Shown: positions 54,621 to 63,560 of the stretch, piece by piece
Numbering within the stretch: the first letter of the stretch is position 1
Layout of the letters: every line of letters starts with the position of its first letter
Source: Microbulbifer sp. GL-2
GTDB taxonomy: Bacteria > Pseudomonadota > Gammaproteobacteria > Pseudomonadales > Cellvibrionaceae
Assembly: GCF_007183175.1 (NCBI RefSeq)
Contig: NZ_AP019807.1
Location: 3,840,001-3,904,000 of the forward strand
Length of the DNA stretch: 64,000 nucleotides
Direction: 5' to 3'
The notes under the pieces: generated by a model
The model's input: the letters and a program-made list of their open reading frames with translations, nothing else
Database searches by the model: none
Told to the model about the DNA's origin: nothing
Position numbers and translations under genes: made by a program

Positions 54621-55091
54621 ATGAAAAAAACGGTTTGGCTATCTTTGATAATTGTAGCATTTCACTCTCAAGTTTTTGCATCTGGCAGCTGCAGCTTGAG
54701 TGATTTAGGTTGGCTTGAGGGTAATTGGTATTTCGAAACTGATAAGCTAAAAGTCATAGAGCATTGGGAAAGGATTAGTCCCAAAACCCTTGAGGGGAAT
54801 GGGCTAACTAAATCCACCAGATCGGGTGATATAATTAGTTCTGAAACCCTAAGGCTGGTCGAAATGTCTGGCGAAATCTTTTACGTGGCAAAAGTCAAAA
54901 GTAATGATTTTCCAGTTCCATTCAAGCTTGTTCAATGTAGCAGTCGTCATGCTGGATTTGAAAATGTTAATCATGATTTTCCTAAAAAGCTGATTTACCA
55001 GCTAGTAGATGCGAATCATATTGATGTTTTTGTGTCAGGTGAAAAAGAAAAAGAATTCACAATGAAATACACTCGTATGAATGACATCTAA
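54621..55091 (+). CDS. DUF6265 family exported protein
   Basis: A 156-residue protein with a signal peptide (VWLSLIIVAFHSQVFA) and the DUF6265 pattern: LGWLEGNWYFE, EHWERISPKTLEGNG, and FENVNHDFPKKLIYQL. Function unknown; a lipocalin-like barrel is likely. AAGG (acaaggATG) is next to the start. Confidence 0.8.
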   Translation: MKKTVWLSLIIVAFHSQVFASGSCSLSDLGWLEGNWYFETDKLKVIEHWERISPKTLEGNGLTKSTRSGDIISSETLRLVEMSGEIFYVAKVKSNDFPVPFKLVQCSSRHAGFENVNHDFPKKLIYQLVDANHIDVFVSGEKEKEFTMKYTRMNDI

Positions 55092-55206
55092 GCATCAAAT
55101 TTATCAAGGTTGTAAGAGTTGGAAATTATTGCTTTAAGTAAAGGTAAGCGGTACATGGGTCATATACTTTATTAAAATATAGTTCATGTGGATTAGTTCA
55201 AGCCAA

Positions 55207-56178
55207 ATCTGACACATCCTCTTGAAAAAGAGGGGTTTACCAGTTTTGATGAAGGTGCCTAAAAGTAAAACCAAGGATAAACCCCATGATCCATACTAAT
55301 GATCACATCATCAAACACAAGACCGGATTGCTCAATCTGGCAGAAGAATTCGGCAATATCTCCAAAGCTTGCAAGGTGTTTGGTGTAAGAGTTACTTTCT
55401 ATGGGTATAAGGAAGCTGTTTCAAGTGGCGGCGTGGAGGCCCTTCTTGAAAAGAATCGACGGATACCAAGCTACAAAAACCGTGTTGACACTGTCATTTA
55501 AGAGGTCGTGTTGACCTATGCCCTTACCGAATCACAGGCTCAGGCTTTGGAAAGAAAGCGGCATGATGATGAAGCCTGCGGTGAAATTGATACTCAACAT
55601 TCAGGCTATTTTGGTTCGCAAGATACTTTCTATGTAGGATCACTAAGGGTGTTGGGCGTGTTTACCAGCAGACCTATGTCGATATCTATGCAAGGGTGGC
55701 GCATTGCAAGCTGTATACCACCAAAACACCATTCACCGCAGCAGACCTTCTGAATGACCGTGTATTACTGTTTACTTCATGAATGATACCGGTCGCGTAT
55801 CCTAACTGACCGTGGCACAGAATATTGTGGCAAGCTGGAGTAGTTATACCTGAGTGTGAACGAAATAGAATACACAAAGACAACAGCCAGGTATCCACTA
55901 ACCAACGGTATCTGTGAGCGATTCCATAAAACTATTTTACAGGAGTTCTGCCAAACCATCTTTACGTCGCAAGATCTACGGATCTGTAGTGGAGCTTCAA
56001 AAGGATCTAGACGAATGGATTGTATATTACAATAATGATCGCACCCATCAGGGTAAGAGGTGTTGCGGCCGCATACCGATGGCAACACTTGAAGATGGAA
56101 AAGGCATCTGGGAGGAAAAACTTGTAAACTGAATTTGACCTGACAGAACACCTTCTGAAAAAGCGGCAACTGTCAGAT
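55207..56178 (+). mobile_element. Decayed IS481-family insertion sequence
   Basis: Flanked by ATCTGACA (55207-55214) and its inverse TGTCAGAT (56171-56178), within longer imperfect similarity. It carries a broken transposase (next entry). A CCTCTT-gaaa-AAGAGG hairpin (55218-55233) lies near the left end. Element limits are approximate. Confidence 0.7.
55286..56132 (+). pseudogene. IS481-family transposase, degenerate
   Basis: Reads as an IS481 transposase only in pieces: N-terminal HTH part to NRVDTVI then an in-frame TAA (55499-55501); EVVLTYAL joins directly to TESQAQALERKRHDDEACGE, implying an internal deletion of about 200 bases; GSQDTFYVGS continues in another frame as GVGRVYQQTYVDIYARVA and LYTTKTPFTAADLLNDRV; the ILTDRGTEYCG catalytic Asp, NGICERFHKTILQEF catalytic Glu part and GKRCCGRIPMATLEDGK end follow in two frames. 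At least three frameshifts and two stops; not functional. Confidence 0.85.
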
Positions 56179-56198
56179 CAAGTTTGAATTGCTACATG

Positions 56199-56696
56199 TT
56201 AACTAATGCCGTATCTTGCCTCTACCGTCATATGCTCACCAGTAACTGTTACCTCACGTACCTCAATTTCTTCCCCGTGTTCAGTGCTACCAATAATATC
56301 CTTCATACATCCATAAAAGTATTTTGCCAAGCCCTCAAAACTGGGGGAGAAGTCCACTACGTATAATCTTAAATTGTCTTTCTCTACAATTTTTCTTATA
56401 TCTGGATATAAAGGGTCATTTCGATCAACAATAAATGAATGATCCATTTGATCAATAATCTTTTGGAAGGGCGCCTTAAATAGGTCCGTATCCATAACAA
56501 AGTTCTGGCGATCTACTGTCTTGCTAGACAATGTCACTGAAACTAACAATGAGTGGCCATGCAGGTTTGCACATTTGTTATAAGGATAGGGCATATCATC
56601 AGAATAAAACTCTTTACCACGCCCTTTGCGCATGTCCTGATTCCATGTGCGATGACCCATATCTAATTTAAATGTTTTTGTGATTTGATATGTCAT
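56199..56696 (-). CDS. 6-pyruvoyl-tetrahydropterin synthase / QueD family protein
   Basis: A 165-residue PTPS-fold enzyme. Zinc His ligands lie in MGHRTW and LHGHS, and the catalytic Cys in KCANLHGH; QMDHSF supplies the catalytic His/Asp. Longer than E. coli QueD (121) by an insertion after MGHRTW (NQDMRKGRGKEFYSDD) and one after DRNDPLYPD. Could make 6-pyruvoyl- or 6-carboxy-tetrahydropterin. Divergent from folE, whose product is its substrate; no queC/queE nearby. Confidence 0.85.
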   Translation of the reverse strand: MTYQITKTFKLDMGHRTWNQDMRKGRGKEFYSDDMPYPYNKCANLHGHSLLVSVTLSSKTVDRQNFVMDTDLFKAPFQKIIDQMDHSFIVDRNDPLYPDIRKIVEKDNLRLYVVDFSPSFEGLAKYFYGCMKDIIGSTEHGEEIEVREVTVTGEHMTVEARYGIS

Positions 56697-57234
56697 ATAG
56701 CTATTCCTAATATGAAGCTGACCATAAAAAATAACAGCAAAAGCAAGGAGTAATGGATAGTTATATTCTATATCTTAAGTCGGGCTTAAAGTGACTCAGG
56801 GCACATGTTATTTATCATTTTAATAGATTTTACGCCAATTTTCAGGGGGAATAAGTTGCCCCTTTTCCTATATGGGCTATCCGAATCCAAGAGTGGTTTT
56901 TGAGGAAAGCAAAAAACTTTAATAGACGTAGCTCTTACAATTAGCAAGAATTAATTGTCGAAATATCTAATCGGCTCCGGATCTGACTGTATAAATGATT
57001 GGCTGATATTCTTTTTGTTTGTCTGATAAATATCCACTGAAAATGATAGTTAATTTACCGCCCTTTAAAGCAATATATGTTTAGGCTAGATTTCTAGTTA
57101 TTTTTAAAGAGTCTACCCTCATGAATAGAGGATTTTGTTGGAATCTATGATGATTCTTATTGTTGGGCTACGAGTGAACAGGGTTGGAAGTGGGGTTTAT
57201 ACGCTCACTGCTGGAAGGTGTTGGGGTAAACGAT
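56697..57234. other. Divergent promoter region, PTPS-like / folE
   Basis: No gene. Should contain promoters for both pterin genes. AGGGG and CCCCT (56844-56848 / 56859-56863) may pair weakly. No riboswitch recognised. Confidence 0.35.
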
Positions 57235-57777
57235 ATGAAAGAACACTACGCACGCATTATTGAGGAAATAGGTGAAGATCCGCAACGCCCAGGTCTCAAA
57301 AGCACGCCTAGGCGCGCTGCCAAGGCCATGAAATACCTGACCAGTGGCTATGATCAGACCGTTGAAGATGTAGTCAACAATGCGATTTTTCCTTTCGATA
57401 GCAGTGAGATGGTACTGGTTAAGGATATCGAACTCTATTCCCTGTGTGAACATCACCTACTACCATTTATTGGCTACAGTCATGTAGCTTATATTCCTAA
57501 TGGCAAGATTTTAGGTATATCCAAGTTAGCGCGCATTGTTGATATGTTTGCGCGTCGCTTGCAAATCCAGGAGAGGCTTACCACTCAGATTGCCGAGACT
57601 CTACAAGGTATCATTGGCGCTACCGGTGTTGGTGTTGTCATCGAGGCCAAGCACACATGCATGATGATGCGTGGTCCTCAAAAGCAGAATTCAATGATGA
57701 GAACGTTGGCTATGCTCGGCACCTTTCGTAGTAACCAAGCCACACGCAATGAGTTTTTCTCTTTGCTCCGCCAATAG
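57235..57777 (+). CDS. folE: GTP cyclohydrolase I FolE
   Basis: A 180-residue type I enzyme: GLKSTPRRAAKAMKYLTSGY, zinc ligands in SLCEHHLLPF and KHTCMMMRG, and ISKLARIVDMFARRLQ. Converts GTP to 7,8-dihydroneopterin triphosphate for folate or pterins. The frame extends to 57184, but ATG 57235 (MKEHYARII) fits the family. Probably paralogous to a housekeeping folE elsewhere, given the PTPS-like partner. Confidence 0.93.
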   Translation: MKEHYARIIEEIGEDPQRPGLKSTPRRAAKAMKYLTSGYDQTVEDVVNNAIFPFDSSEMVLVKDIELYSLCEHHLLPFIGYSHVAYIPNGKILGISKLARIVDMFARRLQIQERLTTQIAETLQGIIGATGVGVVIEAKHTCMMMRGPQKQNSMMRTLAMLGTFRSNQATRNEFFSLLRQ

Positions 57778-58553
57778 TAAAGTCGATTTACCGGCAAGAC
57801 TGCCAATATTTACGAAATGAATTACTATTTTCCAGGCTGTCATTGAGCATATAGGAAAGCTTGAAGTCAGCATTCTCATTACCAACGAAGATCATTTCAA
57901 AAAAACTCCTTACCTGCCCTAGAGAATTTCACCAATTAGTATTTAACCATTCCAACTGCAGCACGAATAATGGCGAACCCACAGAGTTCTGACTACGTAA
58001 ACAATCTTACTACATCGTAGGTAAGAGCTTCATTTCGAGTGCTGGGATAGCACACTCTGAGTGTCAAGGCATGGAAAGCTTGGAGGTTATATCGCCAATA
58101 GCCAAGAGGGTGTCCAGAGAATGGAGATTGACGCAACGAGCACAGGAAAAAAGGGGGGGGCCTGGCTGTCATAGAGTGTGCTCCTCAAAGGGATCTTCCG
58201 GCGACCACCAGATTACAAACCTCGCCCATCCTCCCCCAAAGCCTATTTCAGCCATGCACCTTTTGTTCTTGTGACATTGGCGAAATATTAAAGTAAGCGG
58301 TGTTGATGTTTAGCGGCTCGATAATTCTCTGATTTCAACTACAGGGTCGGACTGGTTTTAAGTACAGCGATCTAGTGAGGAGGTTCAGTGCAGGTTAATG
58401 TGTGACGCAATCGGGAAAGGTAACTATTTATGAATCAACAAGGATCTTTTTGCCTTGAGGGATTGAGTGGTATGAAAAAGTTTCAATCTTGAAAAGAGGA
58501 TGCAGAAAATTTTTATCAAAAGGCATGTAGCTTTCTGATTTTGAAGGACTGAG
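57778..58553. other. Gene-free region between folE and tRNA-Leu
   Basis: About 775 bases with no gene supported. Small frames (58071-58274 and others) lack ribosome binding sites and family signal. GTGCT-GGGAT-AGCAC near 58039-58053 is a short hairpin; a G8 tract occurs near 58154. Confidence 0.45.
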
Positions 58554-58640
58554 TGGTGCCCGGGGCCGGACTTGAACCGGCACGGCCGTAAAGCCGGGAG
58601 ATTTTAAGTCTCCTGTGTCTACCAATTCCACCACCCGGGC
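58554..58640 (-). tRNA. tRNA-Leu(UAA)
   Basis: Minus strand gives an 87-nt class II tRNA starting GCCCGGG and ending CCCGGGC-A-CCA with encoded CCA. Anticodon loop ACTTAAAAT carries TAA. Variable arm CGGCTTTACGGCCG and T-loop GGTTCAAGTCC are clear. Confidence 0.96.
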
Positions 58641-58731
58641 AGGTCCTTTGCGAGGGGGACATTAGCTTTTGCTCTTGTCCTTCATCCTCACTTCCAGCGC
58701 AATTCACAGGATTTTGCGCAGGAAAGGAAAA

Positions 58732-58805
58732 TGGAGGCTAGGGTCGGAATCGAACCGGCGTACACGGAGTTGCAGTCCGCTGCATGACCACTCTGCCACC
58801 TAGCC
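58732..58805 (-). tRNA. tRNA-Cys(GCA)
   Basis: 74 nt on the minus strand with acceptor GGCTAGG / CCTAGCC, discriminator T, encoded CCA, anticodon GCA in GACTGCAAC, T-loop GGTTCGATTCC. 91 bases upstream of tRNA-Leu and probably co-transcribed; in pseudomonads these two follow pgsA, here they lie about 14 kb away. Confidence 0.96.
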
Positions 58806-59242
58806 TTTTTATTTCGCATGTAGTGCGAAATGGAACGCTGCGAATCTTATCGGATAAATCTGAAAAATCCTAGCGTTTTCTTATACTTACGTGCACTTGG
58901 CTGCGTAAGAGGGCGCTATTTTATGGACTCTCGAAGATTAGTCAAGCGTTGATTTCAACAATGTGAAGAAGAGGGGCAAAAAAGTCGGGAAAGTTCCTGT
59001 GGAACGGTTAGGTGTAGGGCGTAATAACTTTTAGCTCTGCTGTCAATGAGGCTATTTCCATTTGTTCTAAATTTATTTTCGGGGCCGCTGGCAATCTTTC
59101 ATGGGTGTTCGATACTGTCTTTATCTGGCTAGCACGTCTCCCCCAAAGCGTGTTTAGTGGCGCCGGTAGGGCACACCGAGATGGTACTTGCCCGCTGTGT
59201 AGCATGGATGAAATCCTCCAAGTTTCACTCCTAATGGTCTTG
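58806..59242. other. Gene-free stretch ahead of an orphan terminator
   Basis: No ORF is convincing, yet a strong plus-strand terminator ends it. Contains GTTCC-TGT-GGAAC (58994-59006) and GC-rich inverted segments around 59155-59200. A plus-strand small RNA is possible. Confidence 0.35.
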
Positions 59243-59283
59243 GCCCTGACGCTCTCCCCCCCCGTCGTCAGGGCTTTTTTTTT
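59243..59283 (+). terminator. Strong intrinsic terminator without an upstream gene
   Basis: GCCCTGACG (59243-59251) pairs with CGTCAGGGC (59266-59274), followed by nine T. No plus-strand gene precedes it for over 1.4 kb (folE ends at 57777). The metallopeptidase gene converges from the right. Confidence 0.85.
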
Positions 59284-59299
59284 ACCCTTTGTTCGTGGA

Positions 59300-60514
59300 T
59301 TACGGTTCTTTGCTAGTTAGATTTTCCAAGGCCAGGGTTTTTACAGGTTGGCCGGCTGCTCGCTCGGACAGCTTGCGGAATCGCTCCAGGGTAACCTCTC
59401 CGCGGGTACTGGCCAACTCTCGAGCCACATCGTCAATGCTGGCTTTTCCATCACTACTTTTGCGGATTTCTTTATCCAGTTCGAGCATGACACTGGCTGC
59501 ACGGGCAGTAACTGGGCCGGAAGAGCGCTTCACCAACAGGGTAGGGGCCTTTTTACCCCATTGAGCGAGTTTATCCATCGCCTCCTCGTAGCGGGTTTCG
59601 CTAATCCCTCCAGTTCGGCGCAGAATTTCAAGCGAGTAAAATTCAGCCAAACCCTCAACAATCCAGTCACTCTGGTCATCCCCATGGATACCTGTGCCAA
59701 CGTGTACCAGCTCATGAATCATGCTGCTGGTGCGATTTCCACTAATCAGAGGGCGATCGGCATGCATAAATAATGAACGAGTGCCTGATAATCCACCTCG
59801 CCACATTGGATCATCGGCGGTAACAATTAATAAATGTTCAGGGAAAAGCGGGAAGATTTTTTTCAGTTCTGGCAAATTCCAATTGAGGAAGGCGAGAATA
59901 TCCTGCCTGCGGATATTTTCGTCCTTGGGGCCTGAAATTCTGGTATCTGTGCCGGCAATTATATCCTGGCGGCTGCCGATTTTGCCCACAATCATCCACC
60001 CCTTAGGCCGGACAAAGCGGCGTGTGGGGTCGGATAGCTGATAGAAGTTGCTTTCAATTTTGGGGTAGGGCAGGGCTGATGACCAATCGTTGGGCATCTC
60101 CAGTTTCAGGCGCGCATTGGAGCGCCCGCGGCTGGTTGCAGATATTGGCGCTATCAGCTTGTCACTGCGAAGGATTGCCCAGTCTTGGGTAATCCTGGAG
60201 TCATAACCGCCATTACTTCTCTGGTTGTCGATAATAAAGCTGTAGCTTAGTTTCCCCTTGCGTCCTTTGGGGCGCCAGATCGCTTTATCGCCCTTAATTT
60301 CCAGTGGATCATTGCTTTTCAGATCCTTGTACCGTCCCGAGCTTAAATTAATTGAGAGCTTACTGGGGATATCCTTCCCGCTCAGCGCCAGCTCCACTCT
60401 TGCTAGCTTGGTGTCTGGATCTATTTTCGCCGTATACAGGAGGTCGTAAGCCCAGGTGACAGGGGCGAGAGTAAAGGCAAGTACAGTAAAAGTTAATAGT
60501 CTTATTAGCATCAT
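59300..60514 (-). CDS. Exported HExxH metallopeptidase-like protein
   Basis: A 404-residue protein with a signal peptide (LIRLLTFTVLAFTLAPVTWA). The zinc motif HELVH about residue 268 and a downstream Glu in EGLAEFYSLE give the gluzincin pattern HExxH-(about 18)-E. The N-terminal half looks like a beta-sandwich as in M61 aminopeptidases (DTKLARVELALSG, RPKGRKGKLSYSF). The frame runs to 60607, but ATG 60514 (MMLIRLL) starts the signal. Probably a periplasmic peptidase; alternatives within M1/M61 are open. Confidence 0.72.
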   Translation of the reverse strand: MMLIRLLTFTVLAFTLAPVTWAYDLLYTAKIDPDTKLARVELALSGKDIPSKLSINLSSGRYKDLKSNDPLEIKGDKAIWRPKGRKGKLSYSFIIDNQRSNGGYDSRITQDWAILRSDKLIAPISATSRGRSNARLKLEMPNDWSSALPYPKIESNFYQLSDPTRRFVRPKGWMIVGKIGSRQDIIAGTDTRISGPKDENIRRQDILAFLNWNLPELKKIFPLFPEHLLIVTADDPMWRGGLSGTRSLFMHADRPLISGNRTSSMIHELVHVGTGIHGDDQSDWIVEGLAEFYSLEILRRTGGISETRYEEAMDKLAQWGKKAPTLLVKRSSGPVTARAASVMLELDKEIRKSSDGKASIDDVARELASTRGEVTLERFRKLSERAAGQPVKTLALENLTSKEP

Positions 60515-60835
60515 CTTATGGCAGCAAATCCAACAAGTCGAAGTTTTGACAGCACTCAAGCCTACAGGTGCCCGAGTGTCGCCTTCAAGCAAAACAGTCA
60601 CAACCAAGTATGCAGACCCGAGGACGTATCGGTTACAAACACCAAAAAGAATACACTTGTAAAGTCGTTACCATAAATGCATTAAACTACTAATAGAAAT
60701 ATCTCCCTAATTACGTTAACCAATGAGAGAGGTAAATAATGCCCCAGTTTCCTTGGGGCCTGGAAAGTCTAAAAAGCATGATCTCCCTAGCAGTTGGCCA
60801 AAAAGACTTGTGGCTTTCATATAGCCAGTTTCCTT
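60515..60835. other. Intergenic region with candidate terminator for the PsiE gene
   Basis: No gene. GCCCCA (60741-60746) and TGGGGC (60754-60759) form a hairpin; on the minus strand ATTATTT follows, weakly terminator-like for the PsiE-family gene. Confidence 0.35.
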
Positions 60836-61285
60836 TTAGTCAGCATGCTTGCTTTTCTCTTGCACAAGCCAATATGAGACACCCAGAGCAATGGTGACCA
60901 AAGCAATGCCGATGATGTGTTCAGAGCTCACCAGGCCTAGGTCCAGAACAATAACTTTACGAGCCACAGCCATTAGTGCGGTTGCCAGTACCAGCTGTAC
61001 GGGTATGACATTGGTGCCCAAGTACAGGCGAATATTGGTAAAAATCTCAATCGCGATCAGAACGGCGAGAAATGCACCGAAGGTCTCCAGAATATCTTTC
61101 ATGTCCAATAGCATGAAAGGAGGTGACTTCAGCTTTTCATAGAGGACATAGATAACATCGGCAATTGTCCAGAAAATCACAAGCACCATTAAGATCGCGA
61201 GAAACCTGACCGCCGCCTTGATCGCCCGATGCAACTGATTAATCAGGGGGTCCTCATGCTCCTCATGGATTTCTTCGTATTTCAT
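60836..61285 (-). CDS. PsiE family inner-membrane protein
   Basis: A 149-residue protein with four predicted membrane segments and the phosphate-starvation-inducible E pattern: LAILMVLVIFWTIADVIYVL, ETFGAFLAVLIAIEIFTNIR, VPVQLVLATALMAVARK-like VIPVQLVLATALMAVARKVI, and GIALVTIALGVSYWLV. Role unknown. ATG 61285 (MKYEEIHEEHED) has GGAAG upstream; an ATG at 61312 would add nine residues. Confidence 0.87.
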   Translation of the reverse strand: MKYEEIHEEHEDPLINQLHRAIKAAVRFLAILMVLVIFWTIADVIYVLYEKLKSPPFMLLDMKDILETFGAFLAVLIAIEIFTNIRLYLGTNVIPVQLVLATALMAVARKVIVLDLGLVSSEHIIGIALVTIALGVSYWLVQEKSKHAD

Positions 61286-61463
61286 GAGCCTGTTTCTTCC
61301 ATTGATGGCCATGCGCGGCTTCAGCTTGAATATATGCCATAACCACCAAGCCGGCTATGTGTATGAATCAGCTTGAGCAAAGAGATGGAAGAGGGTTGGC
61401 GTGGAAGGGGTGCTTTGCGCGAATTAGCCCATATACAAGGGCATAGGATGCGATCGAGGCACA

Positions 61464-61490
61464 AAAAAAACCCGCTTTTAGCGGGTTTTT
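61464..61490 (-). terminator. Terminator after tRNA-Pro
   Basis: AAAACCCGC (61467-61475) and GCGGGTTTT (61481-61489) with a 5-nt loop; the A-run (61463-61470) gives T-run on the minus strand, eight bases past the tRNA-Pro 3' end. Confidence 0.85.
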
Positions 61491-61496
61491 AGAATC

Positions 61497-61573
<77 letters not shown>

Positions 61574-61645
61574 ACTTATCAGTTTCGCTTCATCAGCGAA
61601 TTGGGCGGCATTATATCAACCATTTATTCGCTGTAAACTATTGAT

Positions 61646-62494
61646 TTAACTTTTAATTTGTCGAATTAAACCCTCTTGGGCGGTGGAGGCTACCAGCAGG
61701 CCATCGCGAGTGAAAATCTGGCCGCGGGCGAAGCCTCTGGCTCCTGTGGCGGAGGGGCTATCGGTAACATAGAGGAGCCACTGATCCAGTCGGAAGTCCC
61801 TGTGGAACCACATAGCGTGATCCACGCTGGCTGGCATTAAGTGAGGATCGAATAGTGAGATATCGTGAGGTTGAAGGGAAGTACCCAACAGGCCCATATC
61901 TGAGGCATAGCAGAGTGCTGCACGGTGTTCCATAGGATCATCGGACATCTCGCTTTCGGCACGTAGCCAGAACATACATTTAGCTTCGCTCAGCTCGGCA
62001 CCAAAATAGCTCTTTGGATCTACTGGGCGGAAGTCGATCATGTAGCGTCTCTGATCGTACTGCGGGCTCACAAGGCCGGCTTCGAGCGCCAGTTGCTGGG
62101 TATTCTTCAGGCTTTCTGGTGCTGGAATTTCCTCGCAGGGCATCTCTACCTGATGGTCGAAACCTTCTTCCCTGATTTGGAAGGAGGCAGACATATTGAA
62201 GATTGCGCGGCCGCGTTGCTTTGCGACAACGCGACGAGTAGTAAAGCTGCCGCCATCACGAATGGGGTCTACTTCATAGATTACTGGAAGTTCACTGGAG
62301 CCGGGGCGCAAAAAATAGGCATGCAGGGAGTGGGGCAGGCGATCTTCAACTGTGCGTGTGGCAGCCATTAAAGCTTGCCCTAATACCTGCCCCCCAAAAA
62401 GGACTTTTCGATAATTTTCGACGTGATGACGGCTGCGAAAGAGGTTGCGATCCAGCTCTTCTACGTCGAGTAGTTTACTCAGCTTTTCCAACAT
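61646..62494 (-). CDS. tesB: Acyl-CoA thioesterase II TesB
   Basis: A 282-residue double-hotdog thioesterase: LFRSRHHVENYRKVLFGGQV, GQALMAATRTVEDRLPHSLH, HAYFLRPGSS and the second hotdog with HLMPASVDHAMWFHRDF, which holds the catalytic Asp; Thr and Gln of the triad lie near ATGARGFARGQIF. Cleaves medium/long acyl-CoA. Upstream of tRNA-Pro. Confidence 0.94.
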   Translation of the reverse strand: MLEKLSKLLDVEELDRNLFRSRHHVENYRKVLFGGQVLGQALMAATRTVEDRLPHSLHAYFLRPGSSELPVIYEVDPIRDGGSFTTRRVVAKQRGRAIFNMSASFQIREEGFDHQVEMPCEEIPAPESLKNTQQLALEAGLVSPQYDQRRYMIDFRPVDPKSYFGAELSEAKCMFWLRAESEMSDDPMEHRAALCYASDMGLLGTSLQPHDISLFDPHLMPASVDHAMWFHRDFRLDQWLLYVTDSPSATGARGFARGQIFTRDGLLVASTAQEGLIRQIKS

Positions 62495-62842
62495 GGACGA
62501 CTCTACCTGTTACCTATTAGTGATAGTCGGAATTATCTGGCCAGGTACCGTATAGCTGGCCGGGGTGCGATGATAGCAGTCTAAGGCGCTATCTCCATTC
62601 ACATTTTGAACGTGTAGGCAGATTTGGTCATCTCAGTTCCAGATATCTGCCTTGTGTGGTCGGATCGTATATCCCAGTCAATCTGGAAAAATATGCCCTT
62701 GATTTTTTCAAAATGTCGATTGCGTGCCTGTTTGTATGCTATAACGCGCCAAAAATTTCCAAGGGTATAAATTACTGAAGCTGCATCCTTGGTCAATAAA
62801 TATCAAATAAACACTCAATAACGGGAACAGGAAAGTTGTCAG
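62495..62842. other. Divergent promoter region, tesB / 226-residue protein
   Basis: No gene. GGCCAG (62539-62544) and CTGGCC (62556-62561) form a hairpin upstream of tesB. AT-rich sequence at 62770-62820 likely promotes the rightward gene. Confidence 0.35.
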
Positions 62843-63523
62843 ATGCCGAATCACGATATTGATATTCGTCCCCCGCAAAATTTTGGCAAAGTGGTGAGTA
62901 GGCACCGCAATGCGAAGGCGGTGGCAGGGGCAGTTGGGTCTGCTGCCTATTATGGTACCTGGGGTGCCCAAACCGCTACCGGAGCAACCCTGACGGGCCT
63001 GGCGACCGGGGCCGCTGTAGCTACATCTGCAACAGGCATTGGCTTAATCGTTGCCGGAACGGCTCTTTCCGTTGGTTACGCCGGGCTGGCTGCCCGGTCT
63101 GCATACAAGACGCATAATCATCTCAATGGCCTGAGAAAGATCTTTCAGGAGCGGAAGTCCTTTGAATGTACCTGCAAAGGCTCCGTGGCACATGATTATA
63201 TTTCTGGGCAGGTGCTTCCATATATCATTGAGCAGAAGACGAAGAAGCTGCATCGCAAGATGGTTGAAGCTACCCCTGGCGTCTCTACTTTCGAATATAG
63301 TCGTAAAGCGATAAAGAACCTGTACAAGCGTGCTCAGGGAACACTCGGCAAGAAGCGCACCTTCGCCGCTGAGTGGTTGGCTCAACACCTGATTTCTCAC
63401 GATTGTGAGCTGGCAAATGCTATGGTGGCCGAGCTGTATAGCGAAGAGGAGATGTTGTGGATTCGTACCCAGGACAATGATGTAGTGGCCCCTCTGCTTG
63501 AACTCAAAATGAAATCAGTTTGA
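62843..63523 (+). CDS. Unknown protein with glycine/alanine-rich membrane-active segment
   Basis: A 226-residue protein with no recognised family. Residues about 28-85 are a Gly/Ala/Thr-rich hydrophobic stretch (VAGAVGSAAYYGTWGAQTAT, TGLATGAAVATSATGIGLIV), like glycine-zipper segments. A basic, Cys-containing C-terminal domain (ECTCKGSVAHDYI, ISHDCELANAMV) follows. No signal peptide. GGAAAG lies upstream of the ATG. Could insert in membranes or be an effector or immunity-like protein, but this is not established. Confidence 0.7.
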   Translation: MPNHDIDIRPPQNFGKVVSRHRNAKAVAGAVGSAAYYGTWGAQTATGATLTGLATGAAVATSATGIGLIVAGTALSVGYAGLAARSAYKTHNHLNGLRKIFQERKSFECTCKGSVAHDYISGQVLPYIIEQKTKKLHRKMVEATPGVSTFEYSRKAIKNLYKRAQGTLGKKRTFAAEWLAQHLISHDCELANAMVAELYSEEEMLWIRTQDNDVVAPLLELKMKSV

Positions 63524-63560
63524 AGCTAGCGGTGCGTTTCGCTTTTTCATTCATATTGCT

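Noticed and set aside
54412..54624. 70-codon frame before the DUF6265 gene
   Set aside because: Arg/Pro-rich with no family match or ribosome binding site, overlaps the DUF6265 start; likely chance.
56697..57234. Possible preQ1 or pterin riboswitch ahead of folE / PTPS-like gene
   Set aside because: An A-rich GCAAAAAACTT tract exists but the preceding stem-loop of a preQ1 aptamer is missing.
58071..58274. 67-codon frame between folE and tRNA-Leu
   Set aside because: Low-complexity and unrelated to any family; no ribosome binding site.
58900..59240. Possible CsrB/RsmY-type sRNA, given gacA in the window
   Set aside because: Too few GGA motifs in loops to support it; only an unspecified transcript is proposed.
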